Positions 11,118 to 20,968 are shown, counted from the stretch's first letter. The stretch: 64,000 nt of DNA from Enterobacter sp. C2 (GCF_019880405.1 NZ_CP082269.1:3596001-3660000), one strand, 5' to 3'. Notes: generated by a model not told the origin, from the letters alone. Numbers and translations: made by a program.

Positions 11118-12287
11118 CTATGCCTCTGGCGCTTTAAAACGCGCCCGCAGCAGGCAGTAGCCAATCACTGCCGACAGCAGCGAGCCAGTCAGAATACCCA
11201 GCTTAGCCCAGTCCACCAGCTCAGGATCGATACCGTCAAACGCCAGGTTAGTGATGAAGATAGACATGGTAAAACCGATGCCGCACAGCACGCCGACGGC
11301 CATTATCTGGTTGAAGGCTGTTCCATGAGGCAGTTTCGCCAGCTTCATCCGCAGCGCCAGCCAGGTAAAGAGCGTAATGCCCAGCGGCTTGCCGATAAGC
11401 AGACCGGCGATAATTCCCAGCGGCAGCATCGAGGCCAGCCCACTCAGCGTCACATCCTGTAACGGTACTCCCGCATTTGCAAAAGCAAACAGCGGCAGAA
11501 TAAGCCAGCCAACCCACGGATGAAGCACATGCTCCAGCTGGCGGGAGGGCGATACCCCCTCTTCTTTCGTTAGCGGGATAAAGAACCCCAGGATCACCCC
11601 GGCGATGGTGGCATGTACGCCCGACTTCAGTACCGCCGTCCAGAGAACCAGCCCAACCAGTATATAGAGGCCGGTACGCCGCACGTTGAGGGCGTTCATG
11701 ACAGCCAGCACCACGATGGACAGCGCAGCGACGCCCAGCGACACCATCGACAGCTCGCTGGTATAGAACAGAGCAATAATGACGATGGCACCCAGGTCAT
11801 CGATAATCGCCAGCGCCATCAGGAAGATCTTCAGCGCGGGCGGAATGCGGCTGCCCAGCAGCGCCAGCACGCCCAGCGCAAAGGCGATATCGGTCGCGGT
11901 TGGGATTGCCCAACCGTGGCTGACTACCGGATCGTGGGCGTTAAACAGCAGGAAAATTAGCGCCGGGACAACCATCCCGCCGAGGGCGGCAATCACCGGA
12001 AATATCGCCTGGTGACGGCTGGCCAATGCCCCCTGCACCAACTCACGCTTTACCTCCAGACCGATCAGCAGAAAGAAGACGGCCATCAGCGCATCGTTAA
12101 TGAACAGCAGCATGTTCTTATTGATATCGAGTGGCCCGGCCCTGAACTGCACCGGCAGGTCGAGAAAAGCACGGTAGGCCTCTTGAGTCGCACCCAGGTT
12201 GGCGCAAAGCATAGCCAGCACGGCGGCAATGATAAGCGTCACGCCCCCGGACGCATCGCTGTTAATAAAGCGGCGCAAATGTTTCAC
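11118..12287 (-). CDS. nhaA: Na+/H+ antiporter NhaA
   Basis: A 389-residue inner-membrane antiporter exchanging one Na+ (or Li+) for two H+, for salt and alkaline pH tolerance. About 12 membrane helices are seen. The ion-binding pair DD in [13 protein letters not shown] corresponds to Asp163/Asp164, and the [16 protein letters not shown] helix is conserved. In E. coli nhaR follows and activates nhaA under Na+. Here the next gene is rpsT, with only the shared terminator between, so nhaR is missing from this locus. Confidence 0.96.
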   Translation of the reverse strand: MKHLRRFINSDASGGVTLIIAAVLAMLCANLGATQEAYRAFLDLPVQFRAGPLDINKNMLLFINDALMAVFFLLIGLEVKRELVQGALASRHQAIFPVIAALGGMVVPALIFLLFNAHDPVVSHGWAIPTATDIAFALGVLALLGSRIPPALKIFLMALAIIDDLGAIVIIALFYTSELSMVSLGVAALSIVVLAVMNALNVRRTGLYILVGLVLWTAVLKSGVHATIAGVILGFFIPLTKEEGVSPSRQLEHVLHPWVGWLILPLFAFANAGVPLQDVTLSGLASMLPLGIIAGLLIGKPLGITLFTWLALRMKLAKLPHGTAFNQIMAVGVLCGIGFTMSIFITNLAFDGIDPELVDWAKLGILTGSLLSAVIGYCLLRARFKAPEA

Positions 12288-12363
12288 AACGGCTCCTTCT
12301 GTAGAATTTACTTAATGTCTGAAACAGTTTAACCGTCTGGATTGCGAGGGGACAGAAATAATG

Positions 12364-12391
12364 AAAAAGCCCGGGCGTTACCCCAGGCTTT
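12364..12391 (-). terminator. dnaJ terminator
   Basis: On the minus strand AAAGCCTGGG and CCCGGGCTTT form a 10-bp stem (one G-T pair) with loop GTAACG, ending in TTTTT. It lies 20 bases after the dnaJ stop. Confidence 0.85.
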
Positions 12392-12412
12392 CGTGAACGC
12401 AGACGCTAACGC

Positions 12413-13549
12413 TTAACGCGTCAGGTCATCAAAGAACTTCTTTACGCCGTCGAAGAAGCTTTTGGAGCGCGGGCTGTTATGTTCGCCCGTCGGACCACCA
12501 AAGCTCTCCTGAAGATCCTTCAGCAGCTGCTTTTGCTTCTCGTTGAGGCCCACCGGCGTCTCAACCACTACGCGACACAGCAGATCGCCCTGCGCACCGC
12601 CGCGCACCGACTTCACGCCCTTGCCGCGCATGCGGAACAGCTTGCCGGTCTGGGTTTCGCTCGGCACCTTCAGGTTGACGCGACCGTCCAGCGTCGGGAC
12701 CTCAATCTCACCGCCCAGCGCCGCCATGGCAAAGTTGATCGGTACTTCACAGTAGAGGTTGTTGCCTTCACGCTCGAAAATCGGGTGCTGCTTCACCTGT
12801 ACCTGAACGTACAGATCGCCTGCCGGTGCACCATGCTCCCCAGCTTCGCCCTCGCCGGAGAGGCGAATACGGTCGCCGGTATCGACGCCTGCCGGGATCT
12901 TCACGGACAGGGTTTTGCTCTTCTCAACGCGGCCGTGGCCGTGGCACTTGTTGCACGGATCTTTGATCAGCGTACCGCGGCCCTGACAGTGCGGACAGGT
13001 CTGCTGTACGGCAAAGAAGCCCTGGCGCATCTGTACCTGGCCGGAGCCGTGACAGGTCGGACAGGTCTGCGGCTGAGTACCGGCTTTCGCGCCGCTGCCG
13101 TGACAGATGTCGCACTCTTCCAGGGTCGGGATACGGATCTCTTTGGTGACGCCGCGTACGGCCTCTTCCAGCGTCAGCTCCATATTGTAGCGCAGGTCAG
13201 CCCCGCGCGACGCGCGCTGGCGACCGCGACCGCCGCCAAAGATGTCACCGAATACGTCGCCAAAGATATCGCTAAAGTCAGCGCCGCCGCCGCCAAAACC
13301 GCCGCCGCCGCCCATGCCGCCCTGCTCAAACGCCGCGTGACCGTACTGATCGTAGGCCGCACGTTTTTGCGCATCGGTCAGGACTTCATACGCTTCTTTA
13401 ATCTCTTTAAATTTGGCTTCGGCCTCTTTATCGCCCTGGTTGCGGTCCGGGTGGAACTTCATTGCCAGACGCTTATAGGCCTTTTTGATTTCACGCTCTT
13501 CCGCTGTTTTCGGAACGCCTAAAATCTCGTAATAGTCTTGCTTTGCCAT
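12413..13549 (-). CDS. dnaJ: chaperone DnaJ (Hsp40)
   Basis: A 378-residue co-chaperone stimulating DnaK ATPase and presenting substrates. The J domain (1-70) has the HPD motif in [10 protein letters not shown]. The Gly/Phe-rich linker (about 75-115) contains [20 protein letters not shown]. Four CxxCxGxG zinc repeats (about 145-200) and the C-terminal beta domains follow. Seven extra in-frame codons before [10 protein letters not shown] are discounted, since [10 protein letters not shown] is the family start. It is the second gene of dnaKJ, with a hairpin in the 84-base spacer. Confidence 0.97.
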   Translation of the reverse strand: MAKQDYYEILGVPKTAEEREIKKAYKRLAMKFHPDRNQGDKEAEAKFKEIKEAYEVLTDAQKRAAYDQYGHAAFEQGGMGGGGGFGGGGADFSDIFGDVFGDIFGGGRGRQRASRGADLRYNMELTLEEAVRGVTKEIRIPTLEECDICHGSGAKAGTQPQTCPTCHGSGQVQMRQGFFAVQQTCPHCQGRGTLIKDPCNKCHGHGRVEKSKTLSVKIPAGVDTGDRIRLSGEGEAGEHGAPAGDLYVQVQVKQHPIFEREGNNLYCEVPINFAMAALGGEIEVPTLDGRVNLKVPSETQTGKLFRMRGKGVKSVRGGAQGDLLCRVVVETPVGLNEKQKQLLKDLQESFGGPTGEHNSPRSKSFFDGVKKFFDDLTR

Positions 13550-13574
13550 TTGTTTATCTGCCCCTAACATGCGA

Positions 13575-13607
13575 GCACGGGCGGAGAGGAAACCTCTACG
13601 CCCGTGC
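13575..13607. other. dnaK-dnaJ intergenic hairpin
   Basis: GCACGGGCG and CGCCCGTGC form a perfect 9-bp stem, extended inside by GAGAGG/CCTCT pairing around an AAA loop. There is no T run, so it probably stabilises the dnaK mRNA end or attenuates dnaJ rather than fully terminating. The E. coli spacer also has a structured element. Confidence 0.7.
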
Positions 13608-13633
13608 TGGTTTTCTACCCTACATCAGGGCGA

Positions 13634-15550
13634 TTATTTTTTGTCTTTAACTTCTTCGAACTCAGCGTCGACCACGTCGTCGTCTTTCGCGTTGTTCGCA
13701 GAAGCGTCAGCGCCACCCGCCTGCTGTTGGGCATGCTGCTGCTGAGCAATCTCCATCAGCTTCTGGGAAACCTGGGCCAGCGCCTGCATTTTCGCTTCGA
13801 TATCGGCTTTGTCTTCACCTTTCAGTGAGGTTTCCAGCGCGCTCAGCGCAGACTCGATAGCGGTTTTGTCTTCAGCCGGCAGCTGATCGCCTGCTTCCGT
13901 CACCTGCTTACGGGTGCTGTGCAGCAGGTGGTCACCCTGGTTGCGGGTCTGTACCAGCTCTTCGAACTTACGGTCAGACTCGGCGTTAGCTTCCGCATCC
14001 TGAACCATTTTCTGGATCTCATCTTCGTTGAGGCCAGAAGAGGCTTTGATGGTGATCTTCTGCTCTTTGCCGCTGTTTTTGTCTTTCGCGGAAACGTGCA
14101 GAATACCGTCGGCGTCGATGTCGAAGGTAACTTCGATCTGCGGCATGCCGCGCGGTGCCGGGTTAATACCGTCGAGGTTGAACTGGCCCAGCGACTTGTT
14201 ATCGCCTGCACGTTTACGCTCACCCTGCAGCACATGGATGGTTACCGCAGACTGGTTGTCTTCTGCAGTAGAGAACACCTGGCTGTGCTTGGTCGGGATA
14301 GTGGTGTTTTTGCCGATCAGCGCAGTCATCACGCCGCCCATGGTTTCGATACCCAGGGAGAGCGGAGTCACGTCGAGCAGCAGAACGTCTTTCACATCAC
14401 CGGTCAGTACGCCGCCCTGAACAGCAGCACCGATAGCTACGGCTTCGTCCGGGTTAACGTCTTTACGCGGCTCTTTGCCAAAGAACTCAGCAACTTTCTT
14501 CTGCACCATCGGCATACGGGTCTGGCCACCGACCAGGATCACGTCCTGCACGTCAGAGACGGAGAGGCCCGCATCCTGCAGCGCAACTTTCAGCGGCTCG
14601 ATAGAACGGTTTACCAGGTCTTCTACCAGGCTTTCCAGTTTCGCACGGGTCACTTTGATGTTCATGTGTTTCGGACCGGTTGCGTCTGCGGTGATGTACG
14701 GCAGGTTCACGTCGGTCTGCTGCGCAGAGGAGAGCTCAATTTTCGCTTTCTCTGCGGCTTCTTTCAGGCGCTGCATCGCCAGCGGATCGTTACGCAGGTC
14801 AATGCCCTGATCTTTCTTAAACTCTTCAACGAGGTAGTTGATCATACGGCTGTCGAAGTCTTCACCACCCAGGTGGGTATCACCGTTGGTTGCCAGCACT
14901 TCGAAGGTTTTCTCACCGTCAACTTCGTCGATTTCGATAATAGAGATATCGAAGGTACCGCCACCGAGGTCGTATACGGCGATAGTGCGGTTGCCAACTT
15001 CTTTATCCAGACCGTAGGCCAGTGCCGCTGCGGTCGGTTCGTTGATGATACGTTTGACTTCCAGACCCGCGATACGGCCAGCGTCTTTCGTCGCCTGGCG
15101 CTGAGCATCGTTGAAGTAAGCCGGAACGGTAATAACCGCTTCGGTCACTGGCTCACCCAGGTAGTCTTCAGCCGTTTTCTTCATTTTTTTCAGCACTTCA
15201 GCAGAGATCTGCGGCGGTGCCATTTTCTGGCCTTTTACATCAATCCATGCGTCGCCGTTGTCGGCTGCAATGATTTTGTACGGCATGATGGCTTCATCAC
15301 GCTGCACTTCTTCGTCCTGGAAGCGGCGACCGATCAGGCGTTTAATCGCAAACAGGGTGTTTTGCGGGTTTGTCACTGCCTGACGTTTAGCCGGCTGGCC
15401 TACCAGAGTTTCACCATCCTGGGTATAGGCAATAATTGACGGCGTGGTGCGATCGCCTTCGGCGTTCTCCAGCACACGTGCGGTGGTGCCATCCATAATC
15501 GCTACACAAGAGTTGGTAGTACCCAGGTCGATACCAATAATTTTACCCAT
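13634..15550 (-). CDS. dnaK: chaperone DnaK (Hsp70)
   Basis: A 638-residue Hsp70, the same length as in E. coli. The ATPase domain carries [16 protein letters not shown] at the N terminus, [17 protein letters not shown] and [12 protein letters not shown]. The substrate-binding domain begins near residue 393 ([17 protein letters not shown]). The C terminus ends in the conserved acidic [16 protein letters not shown] tail. It folds and protects proteins and downregulates sigma-32 with DnaJ and GrpE. The heat-shock promoter is upstream at 15671-15704. Confidence 0.98.
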   Translation of the reverse strand: MGKIIGIDLGTTNSCVAIMDGTTARVLENAEGDRTTPSIIAYTQDGETLVGQPAKRQAVTNPQNTLFAIKRLIGRRFQDEEVQRDEAIMPYKIIAADNGDAWIDVKGQKMAPPQISAEVLKKMKKTAEDYLGEPVTEAVITVPAYFNDAQRQATKDAGRIAGLEVKRIINEPTAAALAYGLDKEVGNRTIAVYDLGGGTFDISIIEIDEVDGEKTFEVLATNGDTHLGGEDFDSRMINYLVEEFKKDQGIDLRNDPLAMQRLKEAAEKAKIELSSAQQTDVNLPYITADATGPKHMNIKVTRAKLESLVEDLVNRSIEPLKVALQDAGLSVSDVQDVILVGGQTRMPMVQKKVAEFFGKEPRKDVNPDEAVAIGAAVQGGVLTGDVKDVLLLDVTPLSLGIETMGGVMTALIGKNTTIPTKHSQVFSTAEDNQSAVTIHVLQGERKRAGDNKSLGQFNLDGINPAPRGMPQIEVTFDIDADGILHVSAKDKNSGKEQKITIKASSGLNEDEIQKMVQDAEANAESDRKFEELVQTRNQGDHLLHSTRKQVTEAGDQLPAEDKTAIESALSALETSLKGEDKADIEAKMQALAQVSQKLMEIAQQQHAQQQAGGADASANNAKDDDVVDAEFEEVKDKK

Positions 15551-15670
15551 CTAAACGTCTCCACTAAAAATTTGTTCATCATGTGGTTGTGAATCTGTAA
15601 TAAGGGCAAATGTTGCGGTTTCAACTGCCCAGAACTGTTTTTTTTCAGACTCACCACTTCGGTTGACTAC

Positions 15671-15704
15671 AAGATGGGGACGTAACGCAACGCATCAAGG
15701 GGGG
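15671..15704 (-). promoter_or_regulatory. sigma-32 heat-shock promoter of dnaKJ
   Basis: The minus strand reads CCCCCCTTGATG (15693-15704), a 13-base spacer and CCCCATCTT (15671-15679), matching the sigma-32 consensus CTTGAAA-N-CCCCATnT. It is about 120 bases before dnaK, as for the main E. coli dnaK P1. The rest of the 335-base dnaK-yaaI gap is AT-rich with no gene seen. Confidence 0.85.
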
Positions 15705-15885
15705 CGCGCGAAAATTTTTTTGCCCTCCTGCCCGCATCCCAATTATGCATTCACCTCCTTGATTAAAATCAAGAAACTATTCACCGAAAAACTGTAATAA
15801 AAAGAAAAGATTAGTTGCATTAAGCTTTATATTTGAAGGGGTATCATAGGGACGGACTAATAATGGTTTAACCGAGTAATAGAAC

Positions 15886-16293
15886 ATGATGAAAACCCGA
15901 TTATCTTTGGCGGCTTCCCTGATACTTGGCATGCTGCTGACCAGTACGGCGCAGGCCAACGATCATAAAGTGATGGGCGTGATTGCTATGCCAAGAAATG
16001 AAACCAGCGATCTGGCGCTAAAAATGCCGGTTTGTCGCGTCGTGAAGCGCATTCAGCTCACCGCTGAACACGGCGATATCGACCTGAGCGGTGCATCCGT
16101 CTATTTCAAAACGGCAAAAAGCGCCAGTCAGAGCCTGAGTGTGCCCTCTTCATTGCAAGAGGGACAGACTACCGACTGGATCAATATCAATAGCGATAAT
16201 GACAACAAGCGCTGCGTGGCAAAAATCACCTTCTCTGGCCATACGGTGAACTCCTCTGATATGGCAACGCTAAAAATCATTGGCGATGACTAA
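15886..16293 (+). CDS. yaaI: UPF0412 family secreted protein YaaI
   Basis: A 135-residue protein of unknown function, very close to E. coli YaaI (134 residues). A Sec signal peptide ends about residue 24 ([11 protein letters not shown]^N), so a periplasmic location is likely. The mature part contains [17 protein letters not shown] and [16 protein letters not shown], with two cysteines that could form a disulfide. Two ATG codons are adjacent (15886 and 15889); the second matches the E. coli start. It is divergent from dnaK and followed 34 bases later by yaaW. Confidence 0.9.
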   Translation: MMKTRLSLAASLILGMLLTSTAQANDHKVMGVIAMPRNETSDLALKMPVCRVVKRIQLTAEHGDIDLSGASVYFKTAKSASQSLSVPSSLQEGQTTDWININSDNDNKRCVAKITFSGHTVNSSDMATLKIIGDD

Positions 16294-16327
16294 ACCTCGC
16301 CGCTTCTTTTATGGGACTTAACGCACC

Positions 16328-17041
16328 ATGAACGTCAGATACCTAAACGACGAAGATTTGGATTTCCTGCAGCATTGCCGCGAGGATCAGCTGGCCGAGC
16401 TGACGCGTCTGCTTACCCATAACGAAAAGGGAAAGGCGCGGCTGTCAGGTACCCTACAGCATAATGAGCTATTCAGAGCAATGGAGGGGCACCCCGAGCA
16501 GCACCGCTGCAACTGGCAGCTGATTGCTGGTGAGCTACAGCATTACGGTGGCGACAGCATTGCCAATAAGCTGCGTGGGCATGGCAAGCTTTACCGGACC
16601 ATTTTGCTGGACGTGGCGAAACGGTTAAAGCTCAAGGCGGATAAAGAGAGCTCGACCTTTGAGATTGAACAGGATCTGCTGGCGCATTTTCTGCGTAACG
16701 CCTGGCAGAAGATGGATACCGCGCAGCAGCAGGCGTTTCTGCAGGAGGTTGAGGCGAAAGTCACTGAGCTGGAGGAGCTGCTGCCGTTGCTGATGAAGGA
16801 TCCGGCGCTGGCGAAAGGGGTTTCTCATCTGCTCTCCAGCCAGCTCACCCGCATTCTGCGTACCCATGCCGCCGTTAGCGTCATCGGCCACGGGCTGGTG
16901 CGCGGTGCGGGCCTTGGCGGCCCGCTGGGGGCGGCGCTAAACGGTGTGAAAGCGGTTAGCGGCAGCGCCTATCGCGTCACCATTCCCGCTGTACTGCACA
17001 TCGCCTGCCTACGACGGATCACCGCCGTCGTACAGGAGTGA
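16328..17041 (+). CDS. yaaW: UPF0174 family protein YaaW
   Basis: A 237-residue protein of unknown function, equal in length to E. coli YaaW. It is mostly helical and charged (e.g. KRLKLKADKESSTFEIEQ), with a glycine-rich hydrophobic stretch LVRGAGLGGPLGAALNGVKAV around residues 190-210 that could contact membrane, here quoted whole because it is the main landmark. It is probably co-transcribed with yaaI. Confidence 0.88.
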   Translation: MNVRYLNDEDLDFLQHCREDQLAELTRLLTHNEKGKARLSGTLQHNELFRAMEGHPEQHRCNWQLIAGELQHYGGDSIANKLRGHGKLYRTILLDVAKRLKLKADKESSTFEIEQDLLAHFLRNAWQKMDTAQQQAFLQEVEAKVTELEELLPLLMKDPALAKGVSHLLSSQLTRILRTHAAVSVIGHGLVRGAGLGGPLGAALNGVKAVSGSAYRVTIPAVLHIACLRRITAVVQE

Positions 17042-17118
17042 TCCCACCGTCAAAAATATATTTCACTTCACCCTGTTCAGATCATAGACAGAGTAATTGC
17101 CGCTCATTATGATGCCGC

Positions 17119-17147
17119 GCCCCGCCTCCACTATCGTGTGGCGGGGC
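17119..17147 (+). terminator. hairpin between yaaW and satP
   Basis: GCCCCGCC and GGCGGGGC form an 8-bp GC stem with a 13-base loop, then CTTTACTTT. It is probably the yaaW terminator, though it could lie in the satP leader. Confidence 0.6.
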
Positions 17148-17188
17148 CTTTACTTTCACCATTTTTATGATGATTTTTTTGAGGATTT

Positions 17189-17755
17189 ATGGGCGACACT
17201 AAGTTGGCTAATCCGGCTCCGCTGGGCTTAATGGGCTTCGGCATGACCACTATTCTGCTTAACCTGCACAATATTGGCATGTTCCCGCTGGATGGCATTA
17301 TCCTGGCTATGGGCATTTTCTACGGCGGTATCGCGCAAATTTTTGCCGGGCTGCTGGAGTATAAAAAAGGCAACACCTTTGGCTTAACCGCCTTTACCTC
17401 TTACGGCTCTTTCTGGCTCACCCTTGTGGCGATCCTGATTATGCCAAAAATGGGCCTGGCGGATGCCGCCAACGCGCACTTCCTCGGTGTTTACCTGGGG
17501 ATCTGGGGTGTGTTCACCCTATTTATGTTCTTCGGCACGCTGAAAGGCGCACGTATGCTGCAGTTCGTGTTCCTGAGCCTGACGGTGCTGTTTGCACTGC
17601 TGTGCGTTGGACACCTGGTGGATAACGAAAGCATCGTGCACGTGGCAGGCTGGATTGGTCTGGTCTGCGGCGCAAGCGCGATCTATCTGGCAATGGGTGA
17701 AGTGCTGAACGAGCAGTACGGCCGTACCGTGCTGCCGATTGGCGAAAGGATCTAA
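17189..17755 (+). CDS. satP: succinate-acetate/proton symporter SatP
   Basis: A 188-residue AceTr-family membrane protein, the same length as E. coli SatP (YaaH), importing acetate and succinate with protons. The family signature NPAPLGLMGFGMTT is at residues 8-21. Six transmembrane helices follow, including FYGGIAQIFAGLLEYKKGNTFG. A terminator hairpin follows the stop. Catabolite control by CRP is known in E. coli; I did not find a strong CRP site here. Confidence 0.95.
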   Translation: MGDTKLANPAPLGLMGFGMTTILLNLHNIGMFPLDGIILAMGIFYGGIAQIFAGLLEYKKGNTFGLTAFTSYGSFWLTLVAILIMPKMGLADAANAHFLGVYLGIWGVFTLFMFFGTLKGARMLQFVFLSLTVLFALLCVGHLVDNESIVHVAGWIGLVCGASAIYLAMGEVLNEQYGRTVLPIGERI

Positions 17756-17762
17756 TCTATCC

Positions 17763-17791
17763 GATGCTCCAGCGGTTAACGCAGGAGCATC
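17763..17791 (+). terminator. satP terminator
   Basis: GATGCTCC and GGAGCATC form a perfect 8-bp stem with a 13-base loop, followed by GTTCATTTGTT. It lies between the convergent satP and Rpn genes. Confidence 0.65.
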
Positions 17792-17801
17792 GTTCATTTG
17801 T

Positions 17802-18707
17802 TCAGGAGAGTACCAGCGCGTCGAGCGCCTCTTCGGATAAGCCGGTCAGCTGTATGATCTGTGCGCGCTCCATCCCCTGGTTCAGCATAGCCAGAGCAAT
17901 GCGAATTGTGGCCTCCTGACGTCCTTCAAGGACGCCTTCTCCGTGGCCTTCCTGTCTAAGTTGTTCTGCAATAGTCATTAAAATACCCTTATGTTGCGGG
18001 GCTTTTTTCGCCAGCAAACGAATTAGCGCACCCTGATCTACACTATTTCCAGCCTGAACAAGATAGTTAATAGCACTTCTGAGCTGCTGTCCGGTAGTGT
18101 ATCCCTCTAAAAGTAGGGAAACCAAATGCTCATGAAATACCATGAGATCCCGCGCACGAATATGTTTCTGTAAAAACTCAAGCAGCGCCACTCTGCGATG
18201 AGTCAGGATGCTATCGTCGGGAATGACCGTAACATCAACCAAAAGAAATTCTTGGGCGTATAGCTGCTGTGCCAATATGGGATTTTCGAATGCATCTAAC
18301 CAGCACATCGAGAAAGGATACGGGCTTACAGCTCCATGGTAGAACAGGATTGGGATCACCAGCGGTAATTCTTCATTGCCGGCATCCAGATGACGTTGCA
18401 TTGCGGCCAATGCGTAACGCATAAGTCGAAAGGTCATCTGTTTGTCAGGGGTACTTTGGTGCTCAAGCAAAGCATAGATGTAGCCCGCACCATAACGGGT
18501 TTGCACTGACCAAATTACATCGGAATGGCGAGCCTGTAAGTTTTCCTCAATAAAACTGCCTGATTCAAGACGTAATGATTTGAGATCGCAAAGCTTCAAA
18601 AGGTGCTCGGGAAGATGGATTTCAAGAAAGTCACGCGCAGTTTCAGGATGGGTCAAAAATTGTTTGAACACAGCGTCGTGAGGGGCAGACGGCGAAATCC
18701 TTGCCAT
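17802..18707 (-). CDS. Rpn family recombination-promoting nuclease
   Basis: A 301-residue PDDEXK_2 nuclease related to E. coli RpnA-E, which cut DNA and promote RecA-independent recombination. The N terminus SAPHDAVFKQFLTHPETARD and the active-site region SDVIWSVQ...IYALLEHQS supply D63, E82 and Q84 of the PD-(D/E)xK core. The C-terminal tail with LAMLNQGMERAQIIQLTGLS resembles the small helical module known in Rpn tails. The frame extends 47 codons upstream, but MARISPSAPH has a good AAAGGA ribosome site and matches family starts. It is absent from this spot in E. coli. The upstream region holds a 17-bp inverted repeat. Confidence 0.88.
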   Translation of the reverse strand: MARISPSAPHDAVFKQFLTHPETARDFLEIHLPEHLLKLCDLKSLRLESGSFIEENLQARHSDVIWSVQTRYGAGYIYALLEHQSTPDKQMTFRLMRYALAAMQRHLDAGNEELPLVIPILFYHGAVSPYPFSMCWLDAFENPILAQQLYAQEFLLVDVTVIPDDSILTHRRVALLEFLQKHIRARDLMVFHEHLVSLLLEGYTTGQQLRSAINYLVQAGNSVDQGALIRLLAKKAPQHKGILMTIAEQLRQEGHGEGVLEGRQEATIRIALAMLNQGMERAQIIQLTGLSEEALDALVLS

Positions 18708-18738
18708 GTTTTTTCCTTTTACGTTGAGCCTGCCCGGA

Positions 18739-18780
18739 GTATTCACCTCATTCTGGCTTTTGTCAGAATGAGGTGAATAC
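18739..18780. repeat. 17-bp perfect inverted repeat upstream of the Rpn gene
   Basis: GTATTCACCTCATTCTG (18739-18755) and its exact reverse complement (18764-18780) flank the 8-base loop GCTTTTGT. It lies between the MFS stop at 18820 and the Rpn start at 18707. No T run follows on either strand. It may be a processing hairpin, a weak terminator or a nuclease/recombination substrate. Confidence 0.8.
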
Positions 18781-18819
18781 CTTGCGAAGAGGCTCGGAAA
18801 AAACGCAGCTAGCGGAAAA

Positions 18820-20133
18820 CTATAAGGATGTTTGCTTAAGTTCACCACGCGGCGGAATTTCTTGCGAGTTCAGATCCTGCCGCAGCCAGATCCCTAATGC
18901 TAAGCCCACCAGCGCCAGCGCCAGCACGTACCAGGCCGGAGCCAGCGGCGAGACACCCATCAGTAGGGTAACCGCAATCGGCGTCAGTCCGCCAAAGATG
19001 GCGTAAGAGACGTTGTAGGAGAAGGAGATCCCGGTAAAGCGCACCTCAGCAGGAAACGCCCGCACCATGACGTAGGGCACCGCGCCGACGACCCCGACGC
19101 CCAGCCCCGCCAGGCCATAGAGCAGAGAGAGATGCTCCGGGTGCGTACCGGCGAAGTGATAGAAGATACCGCTGGTGCAGGCCAGCAGAATGCTGCCGAC
19201 GATAAAGGTTCTGCTCGCTCCAAAGCGATCCGCCGCCAGCCCAGCCAGCAGACAGCCAATGCAGAGCATAATGGTCGCCACGCTGTTGGCCTGCAGGGTC
19301 AGGGCCGGAGCAAGTCCGTACTGCTTTTGCAGCCACACCGGCGACATCAGGATCACCACCACGATGCAGGCGGAGAGCAGCCAGGTGAGCAGCATTGAGA
19401 TCGCCACCGCCCTCTTATGCTTCACCACCACCGCCTTCACCGGTAGCTCCTGCGCCAGCGCTTTGCGTTGCTGCATCTCAAGGAAGATCGGTGTTTCCTG
19501 CAACCAGCGGCGTAAATACATCGCCACCAGGCCAAAGGCCCCACCCAGCAAGAACGGAATACGCCAGCCAAAGTCGTACAGCATCTCCGGGGTCATGGTG
19601 CGGTTCACCACCGTAGCAACTACCGATCCCAGCAGGATGCCCACGGTCAGTCCCGCCGTCAGGGTACCGCAGGCGATGCCGATCCGGCGGGCAGGCACGT
19701 GCTCAGCAACAAAGACCCATGCGCCCGGCACCTCGCCGCCGATCGCCGCGCCCTGTAAAAGGCGCATCAGCAGCAGAAGCAGCGGTGCGGCAATGCCGAT
19801 AGAGGCGTAGGTGGGCAGCAGGCCAATCGCCAGGGTTGGCACCGCCATCAGCAGAATGCTCAGGGTAAACATCTTTTTACGCCCGACCAGATCGCCAAAG
19901 TGCGCCATGATGATCCCGCCTAGCGGTCGCGCCAGATAGCCTGCGGCAAAGATACCGAAGGTCTGGACCTGACGCAGCCACTCGGGAATATCCGCCGGGA
20001 AGAACAGCGCGCCGACGACGGCAGCAAAAAAGACGAAGATGATGAAATCGTAAAACTCCAGCGCGCCGCCAAGGGCAGCGAGCGAGAGCGTTTTATAATC
20101 CTGGCGATTTAGCGGGCGGGCGTTTTCAGACAT
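18820..20133 (-). CDS. MFS transporter, metabolite:H+ symporter type
   Basis: A 437-residue inner-membrane transporter with about 12 helices, of the MHS subfamily (relatives ProP, ShiA, KgtP, YdfJ). Motifs include ALEFYDFIIF in helix 1, the loop 2-3 signature HFGDLVGRKKMF, RLLQGAAIGGEVPGAWVFVAE and RRWLQETPIF. The substrate cannot be inferred; the subfamily carries organic acids, betaines and related compounds. It is inserted between the satP and mog regions relative to E. coli. Two TTTAC-N-GTAAA elements upstream may be operators. Confidence 0.88.
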   Translation of the reverse strand: MSENARPLNRQDYKTLSLAALGGALEFYDFIIFVFFAAVVGALFFPADIPEWLRQVQTFGIFAAGYLARPLGGIIMAHFGDLVGRKKMFTLSILLMAVPTLAIGLLPTYASIGIAAPLLLLLMRLLQGAAIGGEVPGAWVFVAEHVPARRIGIACGTLTAGLTVGILLGSVVATVVNRTMTPEMLYDFGWRIPFLLGGAFGLVAMYLRRWLQETPIFLEMQQRKALAQELPVKAVVVKHKRAVAISMLLTWLLSACIVVVILMSPVWLQKQYGLAPALTLQANSVATIMLCIGCLLAGLAADRFGASRTFIVGSILLACTSGIFYHFAGTHPEHLSLLYGLAGLGVGVVGAVPYVMVRAFPAEVRFTGISFSYNVSYAIFGGLTPIAVTLLMGVSPLAPAWYVLALALVGLALGIWLRQDLNSQEIPPRGELKQTSL

Positions 20134-20171
20134 AGCGAACCCTGTGCAAAGAGGGGTGGATGATTTTACTT

Positions 20172-20210
20172 TTTACAGTATATGTAAACTTAAAATTACT
20201 ATACCGTAAA
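20172..20210 (-). promoter_or_regulatory. tandem operator-like inverted repeats upstream of the MFS gene
   Basis: TTTAC-AGTATAT-GTAAA (20172-20188) and TTAC-TATACC-GTAAA (20196-20210) are two similar short dyads about 22 bases apart, 39-77 bases before the MFS start. The spacing (two DNA turns) suits a repressor or activator binding on one face. The regulator is unknown. Confidence 0.4.
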
Positions 20211-20272
20211 AAAATCAGCACGCCACTCTTTAGCGCCCCTATTGCAGCGCTTATCCCATAAAAGCTCTCTAT

Positions 20273-20860
20273 TCAGGAGATTTTTTCGCGTCTGGCGCTC
20301 TTGGGCCGAAAAGCTGCTACGACTTCTGGGTGGGTTTCCACATAGGGCCCCTCCAGAAGCTGTAAACAATAAGGTACACTGGCAAAAATACCTGGCACAA
20401 CGACCTTCCCGTCACTCTCTTTAACGCCCTCCAGCGTCTCCTGGATCGATTTCGGCTGGCCGGGAAGATTGAGGATCAGCGCCTGCTTGCGGATCACGCC
20501 CACCTGACGCGACAGGATCGCGGTGGGGACAAAGTGCAGGCTGATCTGCCGCATCTGTTCGCCAAAGCCCGGCATCTGGCGATCGGCAACGGCCAGCGTC
20601 GCGTCGGGGGTGACATCCCGGCGTGCAGGACCCGTGCCGCCGGTGGTCAGAACCAGGTGGCAGCTCATCTCATCCACCAGCTCGCACAGCGTCTGCTCGA
20701 TGATCGCCTGCTCGTCCGGGATAAGACGGGTTTCAATAGTAAAGGGGGTCGCGAGGGCGGAGGCCAGCCAGGCTTCGAGGGCAGGAATACCCTTATCCTG
20801 ATAGACCCCGTTGGAGGCGCGGTCAGAGACAGAGACTAAGCCGATGCGTAACGTATTCAT
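20273..20860 (-). CDS. mog: molybdopterin adenylyltransferase Mog
   Basis: A 195-residue enzyme that adenylates molybdopterin before molybdate insertion by MoeA; trimeric and cytoplasmic. The MoaB/MogA motif TTGGTGPARRDVTPDAT (about residues 75-91) and IGLVSVSDRAS at the N terminus are clear, with LPGQPKSIQE later. The frame extends 33 codons upstream, but MNTLRIGLVS is the family start. It lies 108 bases after talB in the same direction, as in E. coli. Confidence 0.96.
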   Translation of the reverse strand: MNTLRIGLVSVSDRASNGVYQDKGIPALEAWLASALATPFTIETRLIPDEQAIIEQTLCELVDEMSCHLVLTTGGTGPARRDVTPDATLAVADRQMPGFGEQMRQISLHFVPTAILSRQVGVIRKQALILNLPGQPKSIQETLEGVKESDGKVVVPGIFASVPYCLQLLEGPYVETHPEVVAAFRPKSARREKIS

Positions 20861-20968
20861 AGTATTTCCGTTCAAACAATATCGATACGGGAATGATACA
20901 CGCAGAGGGGAATAACAGACAGGCTCGAAAAGCAGGAGCGTGACCGGAGACCCGGCCACGCAGCAGGA

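Noticed and set aside
13919..15439. A 506-codon plus-strand frame opposite dnaK
   Set aside because: Long antisense frames opposite dnaK are a well-known codon-bias artefact. No family features are seen.
17802..20133. Rpn and MFS genes considered as a mobile element
   Set aside because: No terminal repeats, target duplication, integrase or tRNA junction is visible; the single inverted repeat lies between the genes and does not flank them.
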